In this document: piece by piece, positions 44,459 through 55,639 of the stretch
Layout: every line of letters starts with the position of its first letter
Position numbering within the stretch: position 1 is the stretch's first letter
NCBI RefSeq assembly: GCF_963855985.1
Contig: NC_087110.1
Location: forward strand, 3,711,001-3,775,000
From: Ostrinia nubilalis
Lineage: Eukaryota; Arthropoda; Insecta; Lepidoptera; Crambidae
Direction of reading: 5' to 3'
DNA length: 64,000 bases
Notes under the pieces: generated by a model
Told to the model about the DNA's origin: nothing
The model's input: only the letters and a program-made list of their open reading frames with translations
The model's database searches: none
Program-made: the position numbers and the translations under genes

Positions 44459-45201
44459 TAGCCTGACCAGGAACATAAAAACCCTCGCCATGTTGCGGAA
44501 AACTAATGGTACTAATTTCTTTTAATGGCAACAGTAACTGAAAACTTCATTGACATGTCACCTTGCATGTCAGTCTATTGCTGTCAAAGTGTAAACAAAC
44601 TTTATTTTAAATGTGCGCAATTGATTTTGTGAATTAAATTCCTAAAATATTTTTATAGTCGTGAAAGAAAAGTGGTTCACAATGTGTTAGAGTATTTGTC
44701 GAAGAGAAATACTAAGGGTTCGGACAATATTTTCATTGAATAATGTTTCCGACAAAGGTTGTCAAATTGACTGACATGTTTATCGTATAGTACAGTCCAC
44801 TATGAAAATTAGCTGTGGTTTGTTTCAACTACCTATTTTAAAGTTTTTTGTCACTTTCTAAGTGTTGAATTTTATGGAATGGGGAAAGAAGTACCGAGTT
44901 TGAAGCGTTCATGAGCAGACATTGCAGTTGAATATTCAAGTTCTGAATTTGATTATTGACGAATAATAAAATAAATCCTACTAACTCGATTGATGGTTTC
45001 ATTTAATTTATTTAAACCAGGTTACCTATAATAATATTTTTTCGTTAATTTATGAAAATATCAAATTAGCCCGTAATCCAGAATCCTGATACATAAAGTT
45101 AGCCTATTAATTTAACACAGGTACGACTGTACTCAGTGTTGCACTATCAAATGCAATTGACGCGCCTCTACGCCAGGGTTTTTATGTTCCTGGTCAGGCT
45201 A
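44459..45201. mobile_element. MITE with TAGCCTGACCAGGAACATAA ends
   Basis: 743 bp with perfect terminal inverted repeats of about 27 bp and TA flanks. AT-rich interior with no coding sequence. It is the third insertion within the 40070-45530 repeat. Confidence 0.75.
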
Positions 45202-45937
45202 TACCTACCCTTTTTCACATGAACGCGTAGAGATATTAAAGTTGAAATTCATATCAAACACTTCTTAAATCTAATTTCCTCTAAACTGTGAGAAATTCTA
45301 AATCAACGCAAAAATTCAAAACGCTGAGGTAGGTACCTACCTATAATGCAAATATAGGAAAAATAAATAAATAAAAAATAATCATACCGCATATTTTGAA
45401 ATTCTCCACTACTCGCAACGGAATCAAGTAAGTAATTTGATTTAATACGTCATAAATTGTAAACCGCTACGTTTGTACGGCGGAACCCTCGGTGTGCGAG
45501 CCCGACTCGCACTTGGCCGGTTTTTTATTATTCAAGTAGGTCAGACTAGTGGTATGTTATGAATAATTCATTTTGAATTGTGTAAAAACTTTTTAACAGA
45601 TCCTACTTACTATTTATTACATCAATTTTAAAAAACAGAAACGTCACAGTGACAAAATATGTCGCGATGATCGCTGATCGCTGCGTGCAGACGCTGCATA
45701 GATCGCCGCGACCAATGACAGGACGCGTTGATGTGAACAAATTCATACACTCTGTCTGGTCGCCATCGCCATCGTCATCGTGCACGCCGGCTGCACGCGT
45801 TGGTCTGGTCTAACCTTAAGTAATGACATGTTTGTGAGGTACCACGTGCGTTGATAGTGGCGTGTCTACAAAAAATGATAAGAAATATCAATATTAATAA
45901 AAAAGAAATATCAATTTTAATAGAACGTACGAGTAGA

Positions 45938-45945
45938 TATATAAG
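45938..45945 (+). promoter_or_regulatory. Probable TATA box of UGT-C
   Basis: TATATAAG, 50 bp upstream of the ATG at 45995. This would put transcription start near 45968 and leave a leader of only about 25-30 nt, much shorter than that of UGT-A. Confidence 0.5.
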
Positions 45946-45994
45946 CTTGTACAAACGGCTTATTTAATAGTACAAAGTTTGTTGCGAGATTAGC

Positions 45995-48559
45995 ATGACC
46001 AGTTTTCGGTACGTATTTATTTTCGCGTGCTTCATAGTTCACAATGAAGCGTCGCGAATACTTGCGGTATTTCCGACGCCATCAATTAGCCATCAAGTAG
46101 TGTTTCGGCCTCTCGTAGAAGAGCTAGTGAAAAGAGGTCACGAAGTGGTTGTTGTAACTACTGATCCAGTGTACAAAAATGGTGGAGCACCAACAAATTT
46201 GACAGAAATTGATGTACACGACCTGTCTTATGGAATTTGGAGGAGAGAATTTCTGCCGGCAAGCGTAACGTCAGGTAGCAAAGAAGAACTGTCGGGGCAA
46301 GTCAGTATGTCATTGAAAATATTGATGAAAGTTTTTGAGGAACAGATGTTGACGACTGAATTCCAAAAGCTGTTGAAAGATAAATCACAGAAGTTTGATC
46401 TGCTGTTACTGGAAGCTTTTGTCACGCCATTGCTTGCTTTGTCGCATGTATTCAAAGCCCCTGTGATACAAGTCAGTTCTCTTGGAAATACGGAGGACAA
46501 TCTGCACATGGTGGGGGCAGTGTCTCATCCCATTTTGTACCCGACTCTTATGCAACAGAGTTTGAACCACCTCAGCCTGTTCGAAAAACTGTCTGAAATA
46601 TACCATTACTATGATACCTTGGCTATATTAGATGCAGCTGAAAAATTTTATGATGAAAGAATTGCTGCAGTATTTGGAACAGAAACCCCTCCTTTGACAG
46701 AATTAAAGAACAATGTGGACATGTTATTTGTGAATATTCATCCGATTTGGGAAAACAACCGACCGGTTCCACCGAATGTGATCTATATGGGAGGATTGCA
46801 TCAAAAACCCGAAAAGGAATTACCTCAAGTACGTACTCGTATTATCTTTAAAGATTGGTTGTTTTATATCAATATCACTCTAAAATATTTTCGTTTTGTT
46901 TGGAATCGAAAAAATATTACTAATAATATTATGATTATGCCTAAATGATAGTCTATTAAAATTAATTAACAAATTACAAACTCAATACTTTATTGCTCTG
47001 CAGGATATCGTGATACCATGATCAATGTTTACATTTATTTAATGGTAAAAAGCTTATTAAATATTTTTTTTACATATTCATAATTTTTCAGGATCTCAAA
47101 AACTATTTGGACTCATCTAAGAATGGTGTCATATACATTAGTTTTGGAACTAACGTAGATCCAGCTCTGTTACCTCCGGAAAAAATACAGACGATGATCA
47201 ACGTACTTTCTAAACTACCCTACGATATCTTGTGGAAGTGGAATCAAGATGAGCTGCCTGGGAGAACTCCTAATATCAGGATTTCAAAATGGTTGCCTCA
47301 AAGCGATCTTTTACGTACGTATATTTAAATATGACTTACCAAGTAACTTGTAACTTACTGACAGTGAGAGAAAAAAATTCCTAAGTACCTTCTTTACTTG
47401 CAAACTTTTGACCTTAAAGAAGAATGTGCTTAACAGCTTTTATTGGGAAAAGTAAAGACCATCAGTAAACTAAATGGATTATTATTTTATTCGATTAGTA
47501 TTTTATTATGATAATGATGAAACAATAAGCAATTATAATAATATTTGTTTAAATGAAATTGAGCGACTTTAGCACATTTTTTATCAGAAAAGAGAAAGGA
47601 ACATTTGAAAGATAAAATTGATAAAAAATGTCCTTGAATCCAATGCTGATAGTAGAAGAAGACGATGAAATGATGATTTTCATTAATTGGTATTCTTTTC
47701 CAGGTCACCCAAAAGTAAAATTGTTCATCACACAAGGAGGTCTGCAATCTACGGATGAGGCCATCACTGCTGGAGTGCCTTTAATTGGAATGCCAATGTT
47801 AGGAGACCAGTGGTTTAATGTGGAACAATATGTGCACTATAATATTGGTATCAGAGTCGATATGGATACAATATCGGAAGATAAACTAAGCAGTGCTATC
47901 CAAACAATCTTGAAAAATAATAAAAGGTATGTTGCTGATATTTTATACTACTTCGTTTTTAATTGTATTTACATTGGAGACGTATTCATTTAAATAACCG
48001 ATAAAAAATCTGATGGGTAAGCAAGCTGAAGTGGCAATGGGCAGGGTAATAACCACGCAGAATTGACGGGCGATGGGGCAGTAAGGCTCTATAATAGTGG
48101 TCACGCACAGGCAAGCGCGGCATGGGATAGTCCATCCACAAAATTACAGTTGACCTTATACAGGTAACAAAAAGGCGCCCAGTCAATCTGAAAACCTGGG
48201 GAAGTCTAACCCTATGTTCAGCAGTGGACGTCCTGCTGTTTAGCTCAGTTGACAGTTATTCTTTTATTTTCAGCTATCGTCAAAACATCGTGCATCTCCG
48301 AAGTATAATGCGAGACCAGCCCCAAAGCCCACTAGAGCGCGCGGTGTGGTGGACAGAGCACGTGCTTAGACACTCCGGCGCACGTCACTTACGCGCGGCG
48401 GGTGCCAACTTGCCTTTGTATCAATACTTAGAACTAGAACTAGTCACTTATGTAGTTTTAGCTTTGTTGACTGTGGTCACTTTGACCCTTGTGACCCTTT
48501 ATTCTTTGTATAGTTTAGTCAGTAAAAAGTTTGTGAGACAGAAAGTCAAAAGCAGCTAG
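45995..48559 (+). CDS. UDP-glycosyltransferase UGT-C (UGT33-like), complete
   Basis: ER membrane UDP-sugar transferase for small lipophilic acceptors, paralogue of UGT-A and the intact counterpart of UGT-B. Exons 45995-46828, 47092-47314, 47704-47926, 48274-48559; phases 0, 1, 2; 521 aa. Seen: signal peptide about 1-20, catalytic-type His33 in PSISHQ, F-D-L-L-L-L-E-A in the acceptor domain, ISFGTNVDPALLPPEKIQ at the start of the sugar-nucleotide domain, signature FITQGGLQSTDEA ... MLGDQW, a C-terminal membrane segment and tail KVKSS (KxKxx). Introns are small (263, 389, 347 bp); intron 3 carries a worn RTE LINE end (48012-48250) that finishes just before exon 4. All splice sites are canonical and no lesion was seen. 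The acceptor cannot be predicted from sequence. Confidence 0.93.
48012..48250 (+). mobile_element. RTE LINE 3' fragment in UGT-C intron 3
   Basis: Worn sense copy: AAGCTGAAGTGGCAATGGGC at the left, GTTCAGCAGTGGACGTCCTG at the right. No simple tail remains; it stops about 24 bp before the exon 4 acceptor. Confidence 0.65.
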
Positions 48560-49105
48560 TTTAGTAGTAAGTAGGTAGTTAAATACAATTTTAGGTTTAG
48601 TGTAAAAAAAATCCGACTGATGATGTCTAAGATAAGAATCTTTTAAAGCTTGTTGTTCACCTAGTCACTCATTCTTCTTTTCTTTACCCTTCAATGAGAG
48701 ATTGTTATCGAAAAAAATCGCAGTGATCATTGACAAAATTTTGGACATGACAGTTCACAATTTCAGTTTTAAGAAAATCTAACATTTAAAAAATATAAAA
48801 AAAGTTTATAGGTATTATAGTTACAAACAGACTTTGTGATAATATTTTGATATAGAATTGAAATCTATACGAACAGAGTTATCTTAACTATTTATTTCCG
48901 TATTCTAATCACACTACATAATTATTTGCCTTGAGATAATTTCGTAGTTACCATGAGAACTCACGTATCGTTGAGATGATAAATTATAATAATTATGACG
49001 TCATTAAGGAATGAATAACATTCAATAAAATTATAATATTTATTTTTTATGAGATTTATTCACTTATTCCACAATATTCCTATTACATTCTATTTGTTAA
49101 ATTCT
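48560..49105. other. Spacer between UGT-C and the protease cluster
   Basis: AT-rich, no feature. An AATAAA at about 49024 is a possible distant polyadenylation signal. Confidence 0.4.
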
Positions 49106-49465
49106 TTTAGGGTGGATTCGACCAAACAAGAGTAAATATTAATCTCGGAATAAATTGTCAGTTTTGACATAATTTCCCATACTGAAACTGTCAATGTTCC
49201 AGTAAAATAGATCCAATAATTGTATTGGATCTATGGTGGGACAGTACATTGGAACTGTCCCACCCGTGACATTGACAGGGGGACGCCACCGTCAATACCG
49301 GATCGCTGATTCCTATTTTTTCCATGTTAGAAACTATTAGTTGAACGATGGTGGCGCCCCCCTGTCAATGAGTTTGATGGTACAGTTCAGTTTAGGTCAT
49401 CTATAGTTCTATACCTACTGAAACTGTCAATGTGCCAGTTATACCATAGTTAGTCGATGAATTTT
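49106..49465. mobile_element. Two overlapping MITE remnants
   Basis: 49106-49200 is the left half of the GGATTCGACCAAACAAGAGT family (complete at 49786-49936). 49240-49425 is the middle of the 2291-2601 family in inverse orientation (CATTGACAGGGGGACGCC ... GATGGTGGCGCCCCCCTGTC). Confidence 0.5.
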
Positions 49466-49562
49466 TTTAAACCATTGACAGTGTCTTCTTTTTTAATTAA
49501 ATCTGTAAGATTATATTCGACATTGAGCATAGAGGAAGTGATTTCATGATTTTGTCGTTATA

Positions 49563-51802
49563 TTACAAATCGGGGACGGTCCACTTCAGCTGTTCATCCA
49601 CCCACTGTCTAAGGGCAGATACCTTCGCGTAGACTGCAGGCCACTCTGGTCTTGCGCATCCGTATCCGAAGTTGACCACGCCAGCCAGCTTGCCATTGTG
49701 GATAAGAGGACCACCACTATCGCCCTGTTAAATAGGAAAGTTTATTCAATCAGTGCACTGATATTATTTGGCTTAAGACGTTTTAGGGCGGATTCGACCA
49801 AACAAGAGTGAATATTAATCTCAGAATAAATGGTCAGTTTTGCCATATTTAATTTCCCATACTGAAATTACTGTCATGTGAATGTGTCAGTTATACCAGG
49901 AGTTATTCTCGGATAAAAGTTTGGTCGAATCGGGCCTTAGTGAAACTTATGGATGTTCTGGCATCAGAATAGCAAACGGGTTGTTTAAAGAATACTTTTG
50001 TAGTGGACTAAGTAAAAGATATCTTTTATCATTATACTAACATAACAAGCATTTTTCCCGCCCTCTGGTAGTCCAGCACACAGCATATTGTCTGTGAATA
50101 AGTCGTCATAAGCATCACGGCACTTCGAATCAGCAATCTTCGGGATCAGAACTCTTTGCAGCATCCGGTCGTTGTAAACCTGCAAATATTTAAACAACTG
50201 CAAAATACTCAAATATATTAACAACATTGCAGGCCAAAATCTGGTTTTAAATGGGTTTTAGTGGTGGGGCAAAGAATGGGGAATTTTTGAGTTATTGAAT
50301 TTTAGAACTTACCCACGATCTCTCAGGCGTAGTTTGCCCCCAGCCCGTGACTTGAACAATGTCACCGTCTGGCACTTCTTCGCCCACACCCTTCATTTCC
50401 ACCGTTTCAATCTTGTCACTCAATCGCACAGGTTTGGAGAGCCACATAATAGCAATGTCACTGTCATAATCGTTTTGGCCATAGTTGGGATGTCGGAGAA
50501 CTTTTGCCACTCGGTACAGTTCACCATCGCGGCCAGAAAAGGAGGAACCAGCTCGAATTTGGTACTTGGAAGCGTCAAGACTAAAACAGAAGTGAAGTAT
50601 TTCAAGTAAAACCTAAGAATTTGACAAAAGTTGTAATGTTTTTTACAACATTTTTGTTGGACTCTTTTTTTTTAAATGGGGAATTGAAAGATGACATTTC
50701 TTAAAATAATGTAAACCTTACGTTCCAATGCAATGTGCAGCAGTTATCACGATATGCTTGGCAACTAAGGTGCCTCCACAAGAGTGCCTTCCATTCACCT
50801 GAAGAGACACTTGGTAAGGTGCTTCGGAGATGTCAATATCTTCGCCTCCAACTATTCCGTCATTGTGCCTCAACATAGGAAGTACGGCGACTGGAAATAA
50901 AATGTATGATTTATTTTATACCCACTATAAATTTTATTATAGGAAGACGTTTCTTTATTGACAGCAGCAGCAGCTCACAGCAGTAAAAAATATGAGCATA
51001 AGAAATACATTCCACAATTTGGCCTCGTCGTGGAACTGCAGAAGTAATAGAGAAAAACTTTCGAGTTTAAGCTAAATACCTACTACACAAACATGATTTA
51101 TACTCGTATTATAATGGTGTCTGTGAAAAGGCTCAAGAGAAGATGATCGTAATAATAATAATAATAAATACTCTTTATTGTACACCACATAAAAAGAAAC
51201 AGAAAGAAAAGGAACACATAAGGTACAATTAGGCGGTCTTATCGCTATGAAGCGAGCTCTTCCAGACAACCTATAGAGAGGACAGTTACTTAAAACAAAT
51301 GAAGGGGAAGGCGGTGTCGACACTAATGAAATAAATAATAATAAACAAAAGTGTAAAATTTAACCCAAAATAATACATACAAAAAATAATACATAAAATA
51401 TATTAATATATACATACATATATAGCATATAATAATATACATACACGTCATACAATTCTTGATACGAACCAAAGATAGAACTAGATAGCCAACAGAAAAT
51501 AGATAGGAATTTTAAGAAGCTAAAAGGAATAGAGATATAGGGAAATTAAGGTAGCAACGTGAGGAAGTGAGACTTGAGTCTTTTCTTAAAAATAGGAAGT
51601 GACTCAGATTGCCGAATAGACATCGGCAAGGTAATTTACCGACTGAGTTCGATAGTCTTCTGTTTATATGTAGTTTTGCTTTCAGTATCTGTTAGTTTTG
51701 CGAACTGCTAGTGATGTAGCTAATTGTGTTGATAAACTACTAACCTTTGGCTTCGCTGCTCAAAAACTGCACTAGTAAACACAAAGCAACTGCAACCCAC
51801 AT
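49563..51802 (-). CDS. Trypsin-fold serine protease SP-A, complete, altered S1 pocket
   Basis: Secreted S1-family protease, 264 aa, five exons on the - strand: 51802-51745, 50890-50722, 50580-50313, 50179-50042, 49724-49563, all GT-AG. Seen: signal peptide 1-18, short propeptide, mature start IVGG at 32, catalytic His72 (TAAHC), Asp117 (DSDIAI) and Ser214 (GDSGGP), and paired cysteines around H57 and S195. Odd: the residue equivalent to trypsin Asp189 is Asn208 (GGKNACY), Gly226 is Ala241, 214-215 are Asn-Phe, and the residue before IVGG is Gly (RHNDG). Trypsin-like cleavage after Lys or Arg is therefore unlikely; substrate unknown. Intron 1 holds a LINE end, intron 4 a MITE. Paralogues are SP-B, SP-C and SP-D. 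The start is the only ATG leading into the signal peptide. Confidence 0.9.
49786..49936. mobile_element. MITE in SP-A intron 4
   Basis: 151 bp with ends GG(G/C)C(G/C)GATTCGACCAAAC and complement, flanked by TTA on both sides (49783-49785 and 49937-49939). The 3-bp TTA/TAA target suggests the Harbinger superfamily. Confidence 0.65.
51148..51645 (-). mobile_element. Jockey/CR1-type LINE 3' end in SP-A intron 1
   Basis: On the - strand it begins within [22 protein letters not shown], the C-terminal end of Jockey/CR1-type reverse transcriptases, then non-coding DNA ending GTACAATAAAGAGTATTT and an ATT-repeat tail. SP-C intron 1 lacks it while the flanks align, so it arrived after the duplication. 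Confidence 0.65.
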
Positions 51803-51848
51803 TTTGCTGAAGTGGAATGGTTCTCGTACATACAGACTTCGAACATTT

Positions 51849-51881
51849 CCTTTAAATAGGTTTCATGCATACTTACACGTG
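51849..51881 (-). promoter_or_regulatory. SP-A core promoter: CACGTG and TATTTAAAGG
   Basis: Read on the - strand, an E-box CACGTG (51881-51876) is followed by TATTTAAAGG (51858-51849), 46 bp upstream of the ATG. SP-C has the same pair with the same spacing at 60684-60716, within a longer conserved block. Confidence 0.6.
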
Positions 51882-52492
51882 TCCATATCGTCCATTTGCG
51901 ACGACACTGTGATATATCAAAAACAGTGGTTTTACAGAAAACGACTTTTTAACTTTTGAATGACCATAACTCTTAAAAGAAGGTTAGGATTACCTAATTG
52001 TGTATGAAACTTTTAAAGATTAACTATAAATGAATTTAAATATTTATAGTAAGACATAAATTTATGTCTAAATTAATGAAATTATAGCGATTGAAAAAAA
52101 AAAGAGACAACTTATCACGTTGTTCTAGTAAAAAATAATATTTTGAAGATGGTAAGTTCAGTTGTCACGTTGAAGATGATGTAAAAAAATATATTTATAT
52201 AAGTTATTATTTAGATAAAACGTTGATCTTGAAAAATTTTATTTTATTTTAATAACTTTACAATCAGTAAAAATGAGATAATTATTGGAACAGGCGAATA
52301 TTTCGCTTTGCTATGTTAAATTTCACTCATAAAAATGTTATCTAAGTAGACAGACAGTTGCATACATATAATATTTAAGCTCACATTAAGTTTTCTTATT
52401 CTAAAAACTAATGCTTATCAAAATAAACGAAAAACTCTCAAAAGTAAAATCTCGTAAACTACTACAAAAAAAACACAGTAAGAGAAACTGTA
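51882..52492. other. AT-rich intergenic DNA
   Basis: No feature supported beyond A/T runs. Confidence 0.5.
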
Positions 52493-52500
52493 CTAATTAT

Positions 52501-53222
52501 TAGAGATGAAACGGATATCCGGTAACTATCCGGTAGGCCGGATATCCGGCCTAAATTTACTATCCGGCCGGATACCGGATAGTAACTCACTATCCGGCCG
52601 GATACCGGATATTAAAAAACTACGACAATTTTCTATTAATAAAATGAAATACATTAATCTTTGAGGTAAATATCAATAAAATGGCTTATAATAATGACGG
52701 TTTTTGTTTAAAGTCCAAAAAGTTACAAAAGCCATATTAAGGTCTTTCAAAAAACTAATTTCTCTTTCTGGGCTATTCACTTTAATGACGAATACATAAA
52801 TAGTAAATATCTGTTAGTGTCGAAATATTGCTAAATAAAAAAGGCGATCTTTTTTTCACTGATGGTTTGATGACATGATGCATGCAGTTCAGTCAGATTA
52901 CGCAACAAGTAAACTAATTTAATTTTCGCTATTCAATCACGCACGATAGCAACCGAAATCGCCCGTTGATCTGCCCCCTAGACAAGTGGCAAAATCTGAC
53001 ATTCTATTCGGACGGATTCGATTTTCGAAAAGTGTGACTAGTCTAGTCTACTAATACCCACTGATCGCCTTCGAAGCACTTGTGCGGCGCTAAACTCGTC
53101 ACGACATGCAACGAGACAATGGGCCAACTATCCGGCCGCCGGATATCCGGCTATCCGGCCTAGCAGCTGGCCGGATATCCGGTATCCGGTATCCGGCCAA
53201 ACAACTATCCGTTTCATCTCTA
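52501..53222. mobile_element. Non-autonomous hAT element with 8-bp target duplication
   Basis: 722 bp, exact 17-bp inverted ends TAGAGATGAAACGGATA, flanked by CTAATTAT (52493-52500 and 53223-53230). Both subterminal regions are packed with CCGGATATCCGG and CCGGATACCGG units. The interior is AT-rich with no transposase frame. Confidence 0.9.
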
Positions 53223-53230
53223 CTAATTAT

Positions 53231-54602
53231 GTACCTATGTATGCAGAAGAAAAAATTTTGGGTACCTACTAGGTTAGTAAATAGATATTTTATAACAGAC
53301 TAGTTATGACAATTTAATCCTAAAATTATCAACGCGACAATCGCCGTCCCCGGCGAATAAAATGGCAAAAGAGCGACATTTTGGTATTATTTTTTGTAGG
53401 TACTTATTTAAAATTAAATTTATAAAAGATATTTAAATAATGTATAAATACTAAATAGTGAAAAATAACAACCACTATTTATAAATAATGTACCCATTTT
53501 ATTGGCGTAGTTTTTCTGAAATAGTTATATTGCAATGTTAATATACGTATATTTATTTGTTTGGACAATAAGCGATAAAATTCCGTTAATTGCTGACGAT
53601 CTGTAATTATATTAAAACATTAAAATACCTTTTTTGCAGAAAGCAAAACATAGCCAATACAGCTAAGTAACATTGAATAATTACATAATAATAAATAAAC
53701 AAATATCTGGGGTCATCCAACGCATTGCTTTTCTAGGATACTTCTACTAATAGATAATTTTGTTAGCTATCGTCTTAGATTAAGCTAATCTAAGGCTATC
53801 GTATGATAATATAAAATATTTTGCTTGTTATGTCTGTAAAAACAGATAGTCGTATAAGTATGTTTTATTTGCACTGTATTACTAGTATTTGAACTATTCT
53901 TCAAAACGAATGTATGTTTATCAGTCTACATCTACTCGTATTAGTTCCGACGTTATTGTAGCTCAAAGAGACCCTTTCACAGCGCTCGCATAGCGCTGTT
54001 AATCATGCTGTCGGATTAGGTTGTAGAATTCCTTCAGGCAGTGCATCGCCACAAATGTTAACCTTTGCTTTTTTGCATTGCTAGTCCCAATCTGTAATGA
54101 TATCTGGAGTTTAGTATTACTGTTTAGCGTATACAACGTGACAAGTAGATATACCATTCAATTTCAATAACATGCATTCTGCAATAACAGAACATCAACA
54201 AATGACCTACAACATATTTCCAATATAGGAAAAATTTTCATCATCTACAACGTTACTAGTTAAGATGTCCCAATGATACTTCGATTTTCTTACAAGAATA
54301 ACGTGACATATAAATAATTTCTCTTTTACTTTGCTTTTTGTTTTCGAAGAACATTGTGATAAGTATGACGTGCCACATTGTCGAATAAAATAAAAATATT
54401 TTAAAAACTTACCTTTGTCATCAATACCGTGGTATCCTCGAGATGTCACGTTTTTCTTAAAAACGAAGAGCACCTCACATCTCAAAGCACAGGTGGCAAC
54501 TGAACTGTCACAGTGTCGAAGCCAACTAGATCGCCGAACGAGCCAGCGCTATAACGTAATATTTTGTCTCTTTCTCTCATAGTATTGTTGTTTTTGGAGT
54601 AA
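53231..54602. other. AT-rich intergenic DNA, no gene seen
   Basis: A 92-codon open stretch on the - strand (54485-54207) has no recognised motif and no context; treated as chance. No protease 5' exons for SP-B could be found here on the + strand. Confidence 0.45.
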
Positions 54603-54605
54603 TAA

Positions 54606-54953
54606 GGGGCCATCCATAAAGTACGTCACACGAATTTCATGATTTTTTGACCCCCCCTCCGTCCTTGTCACAGGTGGTCACATTTCTGAGATCCCCCCCT
54701 CCCTAGTGTGACGTCACATGTTTTGCAATTTCACATCGAAAAATTATTAAATTAAGAGCAGTTCCGAAATTAGTTTTATTTCCATTTAAATTAAGTACTT
54801 TTTTTATGAAATCAACATTATATAAAATATTTGAAACAATTGAAATGTGATGTCACGAAACTTAGGACCCCTCCCACCCCTTGTCACACCATGTCACACT
54901 TTGTCAACCCCCTCCCCCCCTCTTTACGTGTGACGTACTTTATGGATGACCCC
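54606..54953. mobile_element. MITE with GGGGCCATCCATAAAGTACG ends
   Basis: 348 bp, inverted ends GGGG(C/T)CATCCATAAAGTACG and further, flanked by TAA (54603-54605 and 54954-54956). Ends of this kind are frequent in insect genomes. It contains C-rich stretches and TGTCACA repeats. It lies about 230 bp before the first SP-B exon. Confidence 0.75.
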
Positions 54954-55639
54954 TAATCTTTGAACTCTTGAAAATTTAACCACAACATCAAAGGAGTTGT
55001 TCAATCAAAATAATTTAACAAATGTCTCCGGTTATCTAGTCTAGGCTAAACGGTTAACTAGTCTTTTTTTGGACCAAACTATTATTTTGTCCTTTGTTGG
55101 AAATTTTTAATATTCATTGCAATTTTCTTAACTTTAATTATAAAGTATTCCCTATAAGAGTTATTTTTTTAATTGATTGCAGGCTCACAATGATCTGATG
55201 CTTCAAAGAATTCTGATCCAGAAGATTGCTAATTCAAAATGCAGTGATGCTTACGATACATTCACAAAGAATATGCTGTGCGCTGGACTACCCGAGGGCG
55301 GGAAAAATGCTTGCTTTGTTAGTATACGTTTCTTTTTGAAGTAATCCTTTATTAAGTTCAAAAAACGTATCTTAAATAACCTTTTTTCTATTCTGATCTA
55401 CATCTGCTTTGATAAGTTTCACTAAGGTGACTAAGGAAGAAACAAGGAAATATCAGGCCTCCCCAAGCCAGCGTTAAGTACACCTAACTAACAGGCGTAA
55501 CAATGTACAGGCCAAATGCTTTTTTCGCTTCTGAATTGATGGGAATTATGCTCCTGCAATGAATACCAATTGACCAGATTATGATGATGATTATGGTGAT
55601 GAATCGTATTGTAACCAACATCTATTATATCCATGTTCA

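Larger units (their letters stand above)
40070..45530 (+). mobile_element. Interspersed repeat split into three parts by insertions
   Basis: The parts 40070-40413, 41520-41793 and 44344-45530 share related phrases (CTCA-GAACGCGTGAACGTATCAA-like, TCTATTGTCCCTTTAAG, AATCAAAACCTACA, GAACTCAGAATCTTGAAATT), so this looks like a repeat with internal sub-repeats of about 300 bp. It begins near GGAACCCTTATAGG and ends CCGACTCGCACTTGGCCGG plus a T run, an end also seen at 11140. Class unknown. Confidence 0.45.
38855..45816. mobile_element. Possible old Harbinger-type transposon filled with later insertions
   Basis: The ends AGGTTCGGACAAACCAACGC (38855) and the inverse of AGGTTAGACCAGACCAACGC (45816) match over about 45 bp including GATGGCGATGGCGACC, and TAA flanks both sides (38852-38854 and 45817-45819), the usual PIF/Harbinger target. 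A short MITE with the same CCAACGCGTGCAG core, also with TAA flanks, lies at 56502-56654. Just inside the left end, 39022-39126 encodes METELNDLFGAFDAIETVET ending in R-R-P, which looks like a Harbinger transposase N-terminus. The rest is occupied by three inverted-repeat elements. That the two ends belong to one insertion is inference. Confidence 0.4.

Noticed and set aside
54207..54485. 92-codon - strand open frame
   Set aside because: No recognised motif, no promoter or splice context, and AT-rich codon content like the surrounding non-coding DNA.
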